A stretch of DNA of 64,000 nucleotides from Collinsella aerofaciens (GCF_005845035.1 NZ_SPFO01000005.1:81556-145555), one strand, 5' to 3'; counted from the first letter of the stretch, positions 1 through 7,928 are shown. Notes: generated from the sequence alone by a model not told the origin. Made by a program: numbers and translations.

Positions 1-835
1 CGTCGACGAAGGACTTAGGTCCGTGACGATAGCCCATGGAGGTGTCGTAGGAAGTAGCGACCAGACCGTGAGCGAGCTCGAGGATCTTGAGCTGGCTCTC
101 CTGAGCAAGGCCACCGAAGGAGCCAGAACCCAAGTAGGTCACGCGGTTGAAGTCGCCAGCCAGGTAATCGGCGATCTCGGGCTCACGGGAGATGACCTCC
201 TCGCTCATCTTGGCGATGGTCTCGACCCACTCGGCCTTCTGCTCGTCAGAGGCAGTGTCGAAAATAAGGGTGGAGAGCAGGGTCATGCAGGAATAAGAAC
301 CGGTCATGGCGAAGCCCTTGTCGTTGGCGCGCGGAATGAGCAGCGTCAGCGCATTGGGATCATCGGCAGACTCGACGGCAAGCTTGCCCTCGGGAGCGCA
401 GGTGATGTTGAGGAACTTGACGTTGTGGACGAGCTCCTTGGCAACGGCAACGGCGGCAAGGCTCTCGGGGCTGTTGCCAGAGCGGGCAAAGGAAACCACG
501 AGCGTGGGATCCTCGGCGCGCAGGAAGTCGCGCGGAGCGCTCACGATGTCGGTCGTGGCGATGGGCTTAAAGTCGTAGAGATCAGTGTTGCCAGCGTGAC
601 GCAGGTACGGGGCGCAGGTATCGCCAACGTAGTCGGACGTACCGGCACCGGTGAAGACAACGGACAGACGGCCCTCGCCCATAGCGCGAGCCTCGGCCAG
701 GAAGGCCTCGATGGCCTCCTTGTTCTCGCGATAGATGTTGAGCGTATCACGCCAAAGCTCGGGCTGCTGAGCAATCTCGGCCGTGGTGATCTGGGCGCCG
801 AGCTCGGTGAGCTCCTCGACACTCTTCTCGAACAT
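1..835 (-). CDS. agaS: SIS-domain sugar isomerase/deaminase, AgaS-like (3' end beyond window)
   Basis: Reading leftwards from the ATG at 835, 278 codons are open to the window edge, so the C terminus is missing. The product has an SIS phosphosugar fold: a first loop FTGAGTSDYVGD near residues 61-72 and a second, SFARSGNSPES, near 115-125. This is typical of AgaS enzymes, which convert amino-sugar 6-phosphates (such as galactosamine-6-phosphate) to keto-sugar phosphates. It sits downstream of a GntR/UTRA regulator and a mannose-family PTS on the same strand, which fits amino-sugar use. An operator-like palindrome at 897-910 lies just upstream. The exact substrate is inferred; fructoselysine-type deglycases share the fold. 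Confidence 0.85.
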   Translation of the reverse strand, partial: MFEKSVEELTELGAQITTAEIAQQPELWRDTLNIYRENKEAIEAFLAEARAMGEGRLSVVFTGAGTSDYVGDTCAPYLRHAGNTDLYDFKPIATTDIVSAPRDFLRAEDPTLVVSFARSGNSPESLAAVAVAKELVHNVKFLNITCAPEGKLAVESADDPNALTLLIPRANDKGFAMTGSYSCMTLLSTLIFDTASDEQKAEWVETIAKMSEEVISREPEIADYLAGDFNRVTYLGSGSFGGLAQESQLKILELAHGLVATSYDTSMGYRHGPKSFVD

Positions 836-896
836 TTCTAATACCTCTCTCTAGAAGTAATCCTCTGACGTGCAATTATACACTTCAGTTGGTTAT

Positions 897-910
897 CTGG
901 TAGTAACCAG
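897..910. promoter_or_regulatory. DasR/NagR-like operator upstream of agaS
   Basis: CTGGTAGTAACCAG: two 5-bp inverted half-sites, CTGGT and ACCAG, with a 4-bp centre. This matches the architecture of HutC-subfamily GntR operators (DasR/NagR consensus ACTGGTCTAGACCAGT). The same sequence with one end base changed recurs at 5189-5202 in front of the PTS operon. The GntR/UTRA gene at 950-1681 is the obvious candidate to bind both. Confidence 0.65.
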
Positions 911-949
911 TTAAATGCAAAGAATCATCATATGGATACGATGCGAACA

Positions 950-1681
950 CTAGTCGCTACGCTGGTGGTAAACCTTGTATTTAAACTGATCGGCACGAGC
1001 AACCGAGAGTGTATACTCCACAACCTCGTTTGACTCGTTATACGTAGTCCTGACCAAATCGAGCACAGGCGAGCCCTCGACAATTCCCAAAAGGTGAGCG
1101 TCGGTGGGACGGGCTATGCTCGCATAGAACTCCTCCTCGGCCACGCGTATCTTTTGCTGAAAGTCTTGCTCAATCACATCGTAAAGCGGCTTACGCTCCA
1201 GTAGCGGTCGCTTTAGGGACAGAAATTGACGAACCGGTAGATAGCTGCGTTCGACCATCATGGGCATGTTGTCGGCGGAACGAAGGCGCTTGAGCTTAAA
1301 GATACGGTCGCCGATACGGCATCCCATATGCTCGGCCAGATTCTTATCGGCCTCCATCTCACAAAACTCGAGAATCGTGGTCTCGGGGTCGCGACCCATC
1401 GCGCGCATCTGCTCGGTAAAGCTGTAGGACTGCATAAGATTGGTTGCCTTTGCCGAACGGTCGGTCACAAAGGTACCGCGACCGTGCTGCCGAACCACCA
1501 ATCCTAAACGCTCCAGTTCCTGCAGAGCCAGGCGTACCGTAGTGCGCGAGAGACCATAGCGCTCCGATAGTTCGCGCTCGGAAGGAATCATGTCACCGGC
1601 GCGATATTCATGGTCGATCTTTTCGGTCAGAATATCGACCAGCTGATCGTACAGCGGTTGCTTACGCGCTCCGATCGCCAT
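950..1681 (-). CDS. GntR-family regulator with UTRA effector domain (HutC subfamily)
   Basis: The 243-aa protein has an N-terminal winged helix-turn-helix (about residues 5-70, with SERELSERYGLSRTTVRLAL) and a C-terminal UTRA sugar-phosphate-sensing domain (about 90-235). The ATG at 1681 is chosen over an upstream in-frame codon because a strong GGAGGA precedes it at good spacing. It lies between a mannose-type PTS operon and agaS on the same strand, and near-identical palindromes stand before both units. It is therefore probably the local repressor, released by an amino-sugar phosphate. The family is clear; the effector is inferred. Confidence 0.9.
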   Translation of the reverse strand: MAIGARKQPLYDQLVDILTEKIDHEYRAGDMIPSERELSERYGLSRTTVRLALQELERLGLVVRQHGRGTFVTDRSAKATNLMQSYSFTEQMRAMGRDPETTILEFCEMEADKNLAEHMGCRIGDRIFKLKRLRSADNMPMMVERSYLPVRQFLSLKRPLLERKPLYDVIEQDFQQKIRVAEEEFYASIARPTDAHLLGIVEGSPVLDLVRTTYNESNEVVEYTLSVARADQFKYKVYHQRSD

Positions 1682-1765
1682 CCTATCCTCCCATTTTCTC
1701 AAACTCGGCTACTACCTTGGGTGTTTAGCATTATCTGTCTGCCACACCCAAATCAACAAGAAAAC

Positions 1766-1799
1766 AAAAGCCGCGCGCTCTTTCGAGCACGCGGCTTTT
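1766..1799 (-). terminator. Rho-independent terminator after the mannose-family PTS operon
   Basis: An inverted repeat with arms starting AAAAGCCGCG and ending CGCGGCTTTT around a short loop, one mismatch in the stem. It lies between the EIID stop at 1866 and the gntR start at 1681, with a T-run on either strand. Confidence 0.8.
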
Positions 1800-1865
1800 A
1801 ACATACACATGGCTTAAGGGGTCGGGGTGTGAGCCGCGTAGGGACACACCCCTCAAGCTAGAGCC

Positions 1866-2948
1866 TTACCAGATGCTCGGCCAGAGACCAAGCGGGCCAG
1901 CGCCCAGGATGCCGAGGACGAAGAGCAGCAGAATGCCCTTGGTCGGGGTCCAGCTGTGCTTAGCGAACATGTAGTAAAGCAGCAGCGTAAGCATAAGCGG
2001 GACGAGCTTCGGGACGATGGTGTTGAGGGTGTCGGCAACAGAGAAGTTGACCGGATCCTCGGTAACGGTGCCGTAGGTCACGGACTCCATGCCGTTGCCC
2101 AGATCGGTGACGCCGCACTCGACAGCGTTGCCGTCGGCATCGGAAGCGGTGAGGGCGTTGCCGTCCTCATCGGTCATGGCGATGGTACCGGCCTCAGCGG
2201 TCTCGGTATCGATGCCCTCCATACCGGTGAAGTTCTCGGCCTCCTTCTCGGAGACGATCACGGTAGTGGCGGAGAGGCCACGGGTGGTGCCGTTGGGGAT
2301 CTGGAGGTTGATCTGGGTGCCACCCATGGTGACGACCAGGCAACCGACGACGAAGACGCCCATGATGGAAGCGGCACGCGTGAAGGCCTGCATGTTGGCA
2401 GTCAGAGCGTCAATAGCGCTGGTGCCAAGCTTGTAGGACCAGTTCATGAGCCAGAAGCGCAGAGCGAACTGGACGACGTTGAAGATCACCAGGAAGATGA
2501 TCGGTGCAGCGGCGTTGCCGTTGATGGCCATGTTGGAGGTGATGCCGGCCGTGATAGGCACGAGCGTCAGCCAGAACAGGGCGTCACCGATACCACCGAG
2601 CGGGCCCATTGCGGCGACGCGGACGGCGCGGATCGTGGGGATGTCAACCTTGTTCTGCTCGAGCGAAAGCACGATGCCCATAACAAAGGTGACGAGGAAC
2701 GGGTGAGTGTTGAAGAACTCCAGGTTGTGGCTCATGGAAGCCGCGAGGTCGTTCTTGTTGGTGTGGATCTTCTCCAGACCGGGGATGATGGAGTAGAGCC
2801 AGCCAGCGGCCTGCATACGCTCGTAGTTGAACGAGGCCTGCAGGAAGCAGGAGCGCCAAGCCATCTTGTTGAGGGTCTTCTGGTCGAGCTGCGGAGCAGG
2901 AGTGAGATCCTCGTAGTGCTCCGGGATCACATACTCATTAGATGCCAT
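1866..2948 (-). CDS. PTS system, mannose/fructose/sorbose-family EIID with a large insertion
   Basis: This 360-aa integral membrane subunit pairs with EIIC to form the sugar channel. The N-terminal half matches EIID (conserved GxLxxIIPGLEKI-type segment and MGPLGGIGDALFW near residue 130). Start ATG 2948 has a GGAGGTGA ribosome site and overlaps the end of the EIIC gene by 11 nt, so translation is probably coupled. EIID proteins are usually about 270-300 residues. Here a polar, acidic stretch of about 80 residues, rich in Asp, Glu, Thr and Gly, is placed before the last hydrophobic segments. It probably lies in the extracellular part of EIID. Specificity is inferred from neighbours to be an amino sugar. 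Confidence 0.92.
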   Translation of the reverse strand: MASNEYVIPEHYEDLTPAPQLDQKTLNKMAWRSCFLQASFNYERMQAAGWLYSIIPGLEKIHTNKNDLAASMSHNLEFFNTHPFLVTFVMGIVLSLEQNKVDIPTIRAVRVAAMGPLGGIGDALFWLTLVPITAGITSNMAINGNAAAPIIFLVIFNVVQFALRFWLMNWSYKLGTSAIDALTANMQAFTRAASIMGVFVVGCLVVTMGGTQINLQIPNGTTRGLSATTVIVSEKEAENFTGMEGIDTETAEAGTIAMTDEDGNALTASDADGNAVECGVTDLGNGMESVTYGTVTEDPVNFSVADTLNTIVPKLVPLMLTLLLYYMFAKHSWTPTKGILLLFVLGILGAGPLGLWPSIW

Positions 2949-3738
2949 CTTCGAAGTCACCTCCGTCAGAAACAGCTGCACCCTTCAGCTCGGTCTGCTG
3001 CTGGAAGTCCCAGAAAGCGATGCCGAAGCCGATGAGAGCGAGGATGAGCAGAGCAGGGGTTGCCAGAGAATCGTTGGCAACGGTGATGAGCGCGAGGCCA
3101 AAGCCCATGAAGAAGAAGCCCCACATATCGCGGTTCATCATAACCTTGAGCAGGACGGCGAAGCCGACGAAGCGCATCATGCCGCCTGCAGCGGAGAGAC
3201 CGGTCTGCAGCCAAGTCGGGATGGCGGAAGCGATGGTCTGACCGATGGTGGCGCCAGCGATGAAGAACAGGGTGACGACGACGGCGAAGATCAGGCCGAG
3301 CAGAGCCATGGCGAAGTAGTTCAGACGCTCGATACCCTTGGTGTCAGCGTTGTGAGCCATGTTGTCCGCGGAGGACATGAGCGGCGACATAAGCGTGAAG
3401 ACCAGGGTAACGCCGAGCTGACCAAGCAGAGCGAACGGAATGGCAAGGCCGACTGCCGCGTTGGGCTCGAGGCCCGTGGCGATAGCGAGAATGGCTGCCA
3501 TGATGCCGCCGATAACAGCGTTAGGCGGCTGAGCACCTCCGATCGGCATGTTGCCGATCGTCATGAGCTGATAAGTACCACCCACGAGAAGACCGGTGTT
3601 GAGGTCGCCAAGGATAAGACCGATGACGGCGCCGGTGACGATGGGCTGATAGAGAGACTCGAGGAAGTTAAACTGGTCGATTGCCGCGACGAACGTGACG
3701 ATGAAGACCAGAGCGACCTGGAAGATCGTGTATTCCAT
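2938..3738 (-). CDS. PTS system, mannose/fructose/sorbose-family EIIC
   Basis: The 266-aa, strongly hydrophobic protein has about seven to eight predicted membrane segments and the family signature GGTYQLMTIGNMPIGGAQPP near residues 52-72. It forms the transport pore with EIID, the next gene, whose start overlaps its end. The start has an AAAGGAGGAG ribosome site. It belongs to a five-gene operon (EIIA, YajC-like, EIIB, EIIC, EIID), all on the minus strand. Confidence 0.94.
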   Translation of the reverse strand: MEYTIFQVALVFIVTFVAAIDQFNFLESLYQPIVTGAVIGLILGDLNTGLLVGGTYQLMTIGNMPIGGAQPPNAVIGGIMAAILAIATGLEPNAAVGLAIPFALLGQLGVTLVFTLMSPLMSSADNMAHNADTKGIERLNYFAMALLGLIFAVVVTLFFIAGATIGQTIASAIPTWLQTGLSAAGGMMRFVGFAVLLKVMMNRDMWGFFFMGFGLALITVANDSLATPALLILALIGFGIAFWDFQQQTELKGAAVSDGGDFEDGI

Positions 3739-3828
3739 CTTGCTCCTCCTTTCAAAATGTATGTACGCACTTTGGATATCACGTACAGAATGTCAGGGTT
3801 TCACTCCTGACAACGTGGATCACGAGGA

Positions 3829-4311
3829 TTACGAGAAGAGCTTGCTCGTGTCCTCAACAGGCGTGCTCGGAACGCGCCTGATCTCCAACTCCACCCCCAA
3901 TTCCTGCAGCTCTTTAAACGCAGCGACATCCTCGTCGTTAACTGCGACGGAGGTGGCGACTTGGCGCTTTCCTTCCGACATGTGCATGTTGCCGATGTTT
4001 ACCTTCTTTATAGGCACACCGCCCTTGACGAGCGTAAGCACGTCTTCCGGTGTTTCGGCCACGATGAAGATCTTCTGGCGCGGGCTCGCCTTGCCGATGA
4101 CGTCGATGGTCTTCTGCAGGGAGAAGAAACGCGTAGCGACGCCGGTGGGAGCGGCCATCTTCATGAGGTTCTGGCGCATGGTGTTGGTCGACACGTCGTC
4201 GTTGGCGACGAGGATGAGGTTGGAGCCCAGAGTGGAGTTCCACTGGGTGGCAACCTGACCATGAACCAGTCGGTTATCGATGCGGGTAAGAAGAATGTTG
4301 GGTTCTGCCAT
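3829..4311 (-). CDS. PTS system, mannose/fructose/sorbose-family EIIB
   Basis: A 160-aa cytoplasmic phosphotransfer protein. The phosphorylated histidine is seen in RIDNRLVHGQV (His17), with the usual downstream VANDDVSTNTMRQNLMKMA segment. It takes phosphate from EIIA and passes it to sugar entering through EIIC/EIID. It is separated from EIIC by about 90 bp and from the YajC-like gene by 36 bp, all within one operon. Confidence 0.94.
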   Translation of the reverse strand: MAEPNILLTRIDNRLVHGQVATQWNSTLGSNLILVANDDVSTNTMRQNLMKMAAPTGVATRFFSLQKTIDVIGKASPRQKIFIVAETPEDVLTLVKGGVPIKKVNIGNMHMSEGKRQVATSVAVNDEDVAAFKELQELGVELEIRRVPSTPVEDTSKLFS

Positions 4312-4347
4312 GTTGATCAGCTTCCTTTCGTTATTTGCTGACGACAG

Positions 4348-4629
4348 TTACTTGATCTCCTGAATCGCGTAACGCGAAACATCTACGACGGCTCCGGATC
4401 GGACTTTGATCTGGACCTTTTCGCCTTCGATGCCCTTAACGGTTCCGTAGATACCGCCGGCGAAAAGAACCTCCTGACCCGGCTTGAGCTCGGTATGCAG
4501 CTCCTTGAAGTACTTCTGCTTCTTCTTCATGTTGATTTGCGACCAGATGGTGTAAATCAAGCCCATGATGACAAGCAGGCCTAAAAGGGCGACCGAAGAG
4601 CTCAGGACGTTGGCTCCGAAATCGGCCAT
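4348..4629 (-). CDS. YajC-like small membrane protein inside the PTS operon
   Basis: The 93-aa protein has one membrane segment (about residues 10-30) followed by a basic KKKQKYFKELHTELKPGQEV stretch and a small beta-rich domain (GGIYGTVKGIEGEKVQIKV). This is the form of YajC, the accessory subunit of SecDF. Its start shares bases with the EIIA stop (TAATG), so the two are translationally coupled. In streptococcal hyaluronan/glycosaminoglycan PTS loci a yajC-like gene also sits with mannose-type PTS genes. That supports a specialised, not housekeeping, role here, but the function is unknown. Confidence 0.85.
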   Translation of the reverse strand: MADFGANVLSSSVALLGLLVIMGLIYTIWSQINMKKKQKYFKELHTELKPGQEVLFAGGIYGTVKGIEGEKVQIKVRSGAVVDVSRYAIQEIK

Positions 4630-5072
4630 TAGATGCCGTCCTCGTCGCCGAAGATATCTTCCTCGTCGGAGCCGGCAACGGATGCGACCGTCTGGGCGGT
4701 GATGCCCGTCTGACCAACGGTCACGGCCTGCTCGCCAAGCTCGGCGAGCGTGGCGTTGCCGCGAAGGAACAGAAGCTCAATAACCATGGGAAGGTTGGTG
4801 CCAGTCAGAACCTCGACGTTGTCGACATCCTGGGCAATCATCATCGACTGGTTGAACGGGGTACCACCGAGCAGGTCGGTAAAGACGAGCACGCCATCGC
4901 ACTCCTCGCGCATGGCGGTAATAGCGGCGCGGAGATCCTCACCGTAGGAAGCAGCCTGGTCGCCCTCAAAAGGAACGACGGTAAAAGCGGGCTGGTCGCC
5001 GGCAACCATAGCGATAGCGCTTGCAAGGCCGGGTGCGAACTGTCCATGACCGGTAAGAATAAAGCCAACCAT
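4629..5072 (-). CDS. PTS system, mannose-family EIIA
   Basis: A 147-aa cytoplasmic EIIA. The phosphorylated His9 is in ILTGHGQFAPGL, and the conserved DLLGGTPFN loop follows near residue 67. It receives phosphate from HPr and is the first gene of the operon. Upstream lies a long regulatory region with a DasR-like operator (5189-5202) and other dyads. The C-terminal tail (SDEEDIFGDEDG) is acidic. Confidence 0.94.
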   Translation of the reverse strand: MVGFILTGHGQFAPGLASAIAMVAGDQPAFTVVPFEGDQAASYGEDLRAAITAMREECDGVLVFTDLLGGTPFNQSMMIAQDVDNVEVLTGTNLPMVIELLFLRGNATLAELGEQAVTVGQTGITAQTVASVAGSDEEDIFGDEDGI

Positions 5073-5188
5073 TCAAATTTCCCTTCCGAAGGTGTGTACG
5101 ATCTGAGTCCGATGATTTTCGGAAGCCAGCGGGCAATCGCCCTTAAAGCTTCTTGGAAAGCGTTCTTTAAAGACCAGTGGTTTCTCAA

Positions 5189-5202
5189 CTGGTAGTAACC
5201 AC
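5189..5202. promoter_or_regulatory. DasR/NagR-like operator upstream of PTS EIIA
   Basis: CTGGTAGTAACCAC, identical at 13 of 14 bases to the palindrome before agaS. It stands about 115 bp upstream of the EIIA start. Two further ACCAGTT half-sites in direct orientation lie at 5469-5475 and 5479-5485. Confidence 0.6.
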
Positions 5203-5495
5203 GTGACGTATTGTTGCCACTATATCACCACAGAAGAGGTCGCTTTCGTTGATTCATACGGTAAAACGTTTTTGCACCGCTCACGGTGATAAATCGACCG
5301 TTTACCGGTCGTTAATACTTCTACCTGCGGTTTTGAAACCGTTTCGAAACGCTTTGGCAAAAAATCGGAACTCTTTTCGTGTCAATACAACGCAGGGCGG
5401 CTAAAAATAGCGTAAAGAAAAATTGCAGGTCATTGTGAAGATATGTGAATTGGTCTTTTTGACTTAATACCAGTTAGAACCAGTTTTGAGATTAT

Positions 5496-5525
5496 CGGTG
5501 AACGGTAGTTTTCGACCGTTCACCG
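5496..5525. promoter_or_regulatory. 11-bp perfect inverted repeat, probable operator
   Basis: CGGTGAACGGT and its exact complement ACCGTTCACCG, separated by 8 bp. The right arm continues as a 15-bp block that also occurs at 5296-5311 with one base changed (CGACCGTTTACCGGT). Repetition of one motif in a promoter region suggests a DNA-binding site rather than a terminator; the cognate protein is unknown. Confidence 0.5.
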
Positions 5526-5734
5526 GTTACTTGCAATCGTTTGCAGTTGTTTTCCCTGATGAATTAGGGGAACCCGATGGAGCGCATGCGCGATCACGGG
5601 AAGTTTTGGCATTTGTCCTCATCCCCCGAACGCCAACTCCGGCACCCAAAATGGGCTAATAGCTCACGCTAATCGTTTTCAATCATTACTTACTCAGTAT
5701 CCGTAATTATTTATCGTTTATCGTTAATTCTGAT

Positions 5735-5750
5735 ATGATACAAGTATCAT
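5735..5750. promoter_or_regulatory. Operator-like palindrome at the DUF2975-XRE promoter
   Basis: ATGATACAAGTATCAT: perfect 7-bp arms with a 2-bp centre. It overlaps a TATGAT -10-like hexamer (5734-5739) and lies about 25 bp before the start codon at 5774. This is a good place for autoregulation by the small XRE protein encoded at 6422-6661. Confidence 0.45.
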
Positions 5751-5773
5751 CCGAATCGCCGATTGGAGGGGTT

Positions 5774-6412
5774 ATGGCCCATCGAAACGCATCTATATCG
5801 AATGAAACCATCAGCCGCGAACAGACGATAGCCAAACTGAGGAAGCTCGCTCGCATCTGCAAATGGGCCACGATCTGCATCACCACCGCGCTCGCTCAGG
5901 GACTCCTCGCAGTCATTGCGATTGACCTTCTACTCATATTGCCTGGCCTCTCCCAAGGGTCGTGTCTCCAATCCGTAGAACTTCAAGCCGGCGAAGGACC
6001 GTGCCTCGCTATCGTCGGTACTAATGCACAGGCCCCACTTATGCTCGTCGCACACGATGGTCACACTGCCATAGGGAGTCTCTTGATGACATGCCTCGCG
6101 CTCACCATCGCGCTAAGCGTGCGCAGGCTTTTCTTCAACATTGAGAAGGAAGGTAGGCCCTTTGACCTTGAATGCAACCACACACTTCGTCGAGTAGGAC
6201 ATTTATTCCTTATCGGCGGCGCTGCCGTGAGGCTTCTTGGTGCCGTAATCACGGGAATGATACTCTCAGGATTTGGCGGCAGCTTTACGGATGCGTTCGC
6301 CGGCCAGTTATTCGAGCCCTCCATGCTCTTTGCAGGCCTGATTATTTGCCTGATTGCCAGCATCTTCCGCTACGGGTATATCCTGCAAAAACAAGATGAC
6401 GAGTTGCTCTAG
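5774..6412 (+). CDS. DUF2975-family membrane protein
   Basis: The 212-aa protein has four predicted membrane segments (about residues 30-55, 95-115, 140-165 and 180-200). The segment LFFNIEKEGRPFDLECNHTLRRVGHL and the ending GYILQKQDDELL are typical of the DUF2975 family. These proteins are regularly paired with a small Cro/CI-type regulator, as here, where the next gene starts 9 bp later. The ATG at 5774 has a GGAGGGG ribosome site. An in-frame ATG at 5735 falls inside the operator-like dyad and is unlikely. Biochemical function is not known. Confidence 0.85.
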   Translation: MAHRNASISNETISREQTIAKLRKLARICKWATICITTALAQGLLAVIAIDLLLILPGLSQGSCLQSVELQAGEGPCLAIVGTNAQAPLMLVAHDGHTAIGSLLMTCLALTIALSVRRLFFNIEKEGRPFDLECNHTLRRVGHLFLIGGAAVRLLGAVITGMILSGFGGSFTDAFAGQLFEPSMLFAGLIICLIASIFRYGYILQKQDDELL

Positions 6413-6421
6413 GGGGAATCC

Positions 6422-6661
6422 ATGATTATTCTGCGGCTTGACCGCATGCTCGCCGAACGCAAGATCTCATCCAAAGAGCTTGCGGAACGTGTGGGCATCT
6501 CCCAGGTCAATATGTCACGCATTAAGACGGGCAAGGTTTCTGCCATACGTTTTTCAACTCTTGACGCGATATGCCGTGCACTCGACTGCCAACCGGGCGA
6601 TGTGCTGGAATATATATCCGACGATGAAGCCGATAGCCTTTTTGGGCTTAAAGGTGAATAG
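6422..6661 (+). CDS. Small XRE/Cro-CI-type regulator (YozG-like)
   Basis: A 79-aa protein that is almost entirely one helix-turn-helix domain: LDRMLAERKISSKELAERVG followed by ISQVNMSRIKTGKVSAIRFSTLDAICRALDCQPGDVLEY. This is the compact HTH_26 type that accompanies DUF2975 proteins. It is co-transcribed with the preceding membrane protein and probably represses their shared promoter. Confidence 0.9.
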   Translation: MIILRLDRMLAERKISSKELAERVGISQVNMSRIKTGKVSAIRFSTLDAICRALDCQPGDVLEYISDDEADSLFGLKGE

Positions 6662-6693
6662 CCATAATTAAGCCGCCGATCATGCCCTCAACG

Positions 6694-6736
6694 CAAATAG
6701 CCCGCCAGAACGACTTCTGTACTGGCGGGCTATTTG
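6694..6736. terminator. Bidirectional terminator
   Basis: A perfect 15-bp inverted repeat (CAAATAGCCCGCCAG and its complement) with a 13-nt loop. It lies between the convergent XRE gene and the SurA-like gene and can serve both. Confidence 0.85.
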
Positions 6737-6775
6737 TTGTCTATCGGCTAGATGTTCGATGAGCCGTGCGACTCT

Positions 6776-7861
6776 TTACGCAAACAGGCCGTAGATGCTG
6801 ATGTTGGCCTTGGCGTAGAGGCCGTTGGCGTACTCGGTCCACTTGGAGCTGGCGCTCGAAGCCTGCGAGGAATACTGCTGATAGGCGGTGTAATAGGCGG
6901 TCATGGCCTGCTTGTAGGTGGCACTATCGGCCGTAAAGGCATCGTCAGCGAAGGCCTTAGCGTAGGTGCTATCGGCGTCCTTCCAGGTGCCCTTCTCGCT
7001 ATCCCACTCGTCGCCTGCAAGTTTGATGATGTAATCGGCGTAGTCCTTGCTCGCGGTCTCCTCGTTGCCGTCAGCAGGCTCGGTCGGGGCGGTCGGCATG
7101 CTTGCGGAGCTGTCGCCGACCTTCTTCTTGTAGAGCTTCTGCAGCGTCGCGGACTGACGGACGATCTGCTTGGCCTGATCCTTGGACACGCCATACTGCT
7201 TGGCCATGGTCTTGTAGTCCGAAGTGCCGATGGAATCCTCGGCGTACTTCTTCATCTCCTTGGAAGAGACGGTGATGCCCTCGTCCTCGGCAGCATCGAG
7301 CAGAATCTTGTTGCGTACGTAGGACAGGATGATGTCGGCAGAGGGAGCGGCGTAGTTGCCATCGCCGTCCTTGACGGTATCGAGGCTGTACTGGCTCTCG
7401 ATGGCCTCGCGCGCGGTGATGTCACTCTTCTTGCCGTTGTAGCTGTAGCTTGCTACGGTCGAATCGAGCTGGTCCTCGGTCAGGGTCGACGAGCCGACAC
7501 CCTTGCCGCCAAAGCCGCCATTGCCAATAAAGAATCCGACCACGGCAGCGATCACGACGGCAACCACAAAGGCGGCAATCATCGTCTTCTTATGCTTGGA
7601 TGCATGGTCGTCCACGTCGGAGTCGTCGTCCTCGTCCTGTTCCTCGGGCATGAGGTTCTCGTCAGCTGCGTCCGCGGCGATCTTTGCCTCCAGGCGAGCG
7701 TCCTCCTCCTCGGCGGTCGTGTCGGCGGCAATATGTTCGGCAGACGTGCCGGCGACCAGGTCGATCTTCTCGTCCTCGTCACCGTCGGGGCCTTCGCCGC
7801 GCTCGATGATCTGGATGCCGTCGATCTCGTCCTTCTCGTCCTTCTTTTGAATCAGACCCAT
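6776..7861 (-). CDS. Membrane-anchored SurA-N-like protein
   Basis: In this 361-aa protein a highly acidic cytoplasmic N terminus (about residues 1-88) is followed by one membrane segment (about 93-114) and an extracellular region. In that region, TAREAIESQYSLDTVKDGDGNY and ADIILSYVRNKILLDAAEDEGITVSSKEMKKYAE resemble the SurA/PrsA N-terminal chaperone fold, which also carries peptidyl-prolyl isomerases. No PPIase domain is visible. The C-terminal part is rich in Ser, Ala and Tyr. A role in folding exported proteins is plausible but inferred. It is a single-gene unit between two terminators. Confidence 0.7.
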   Translation of the reverse strand: MGLIQKKDEKDEIDGIQIIERGEGPDGDEDEKIDLVAGTSAEHIAADTTAEEEDARLEAKIAADAADENLMPEEQDEDDDSDVDDHASKHKKTMIAAFVVAVVIAAVVGFFIGNGGFGGKGVGSSTLTEDQLDSTVASYSYNGKKSDITAREAIESQYSLDTVKDGDGNYAAPSADIILSYVRNKILLDAAEDEGITVSSKEMKKYAEDSIGTSDYKTMAKQYGVSKDQAKQIVRQSATLQKLYKKKVGDSSASMPTAPTEPADGNEETASKDYADYIIKLAGDEWDSEKGTWKDADSTYAKAFADDAFTADSATYKQAMTAYYTAYQQYSSQASSASSKWTEYANGLYAKANISIYGLFA

Positions 7862-7899
7862 ATCAGTTACTCCTTGTTAGGAAACATAGTCCGCAATAG

Positions 7900-7928
7900 A
7901 ATACGCCCGACAGAGCGCCGGGCGTATT
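7900..7928 (-). terminator. Terminator after the isocitrate dehydrogenase gene
   Basis: 10-bp perfect stem AATACGCCCG / CGGGCGTATT with a 9-nt loop, between the dehydrogenase stop and the next gene. Confidence 0.7.

Larger units (their letters stand above)
5073..5773. promoter_or_regulatory. Long intergenic regulatory region between the PTS operon and the DUF2975 gene
   Basis: About 700 bp without a convincing gene and richer in A+T than its surroundings. It holds the DasR-like operator at 5189-5202, a 12-bp perfect palindrome CGTTTCGAAACG at 5340-5351 (LacI-type form), a long inverted repeat at 5496-5525, a related single arm at 5296-5311, two direct ACCAGTT half-sites at 5469-5485, and an operator-like dyad at 5735-5750 beside the divergent gene. 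Several regulators probably act on the PTS promoter; which ones is unknown. Confidence 0.6.

Noticed and set aside
23..841. Long plus-strand reading frame at the left edge
   Set aside because: It is the antisense shadow of the SIS isomerase on the minus strand, which has clear family motifs and a better start.
1956..3035. Long plus-strand frame opposite the EIID gene
   Set aside because: Low-complexity, Asp/Gly/Val/His-rich antisense product typical of high-G+C shadows; the minus-strand gene is unmistakable EIID.
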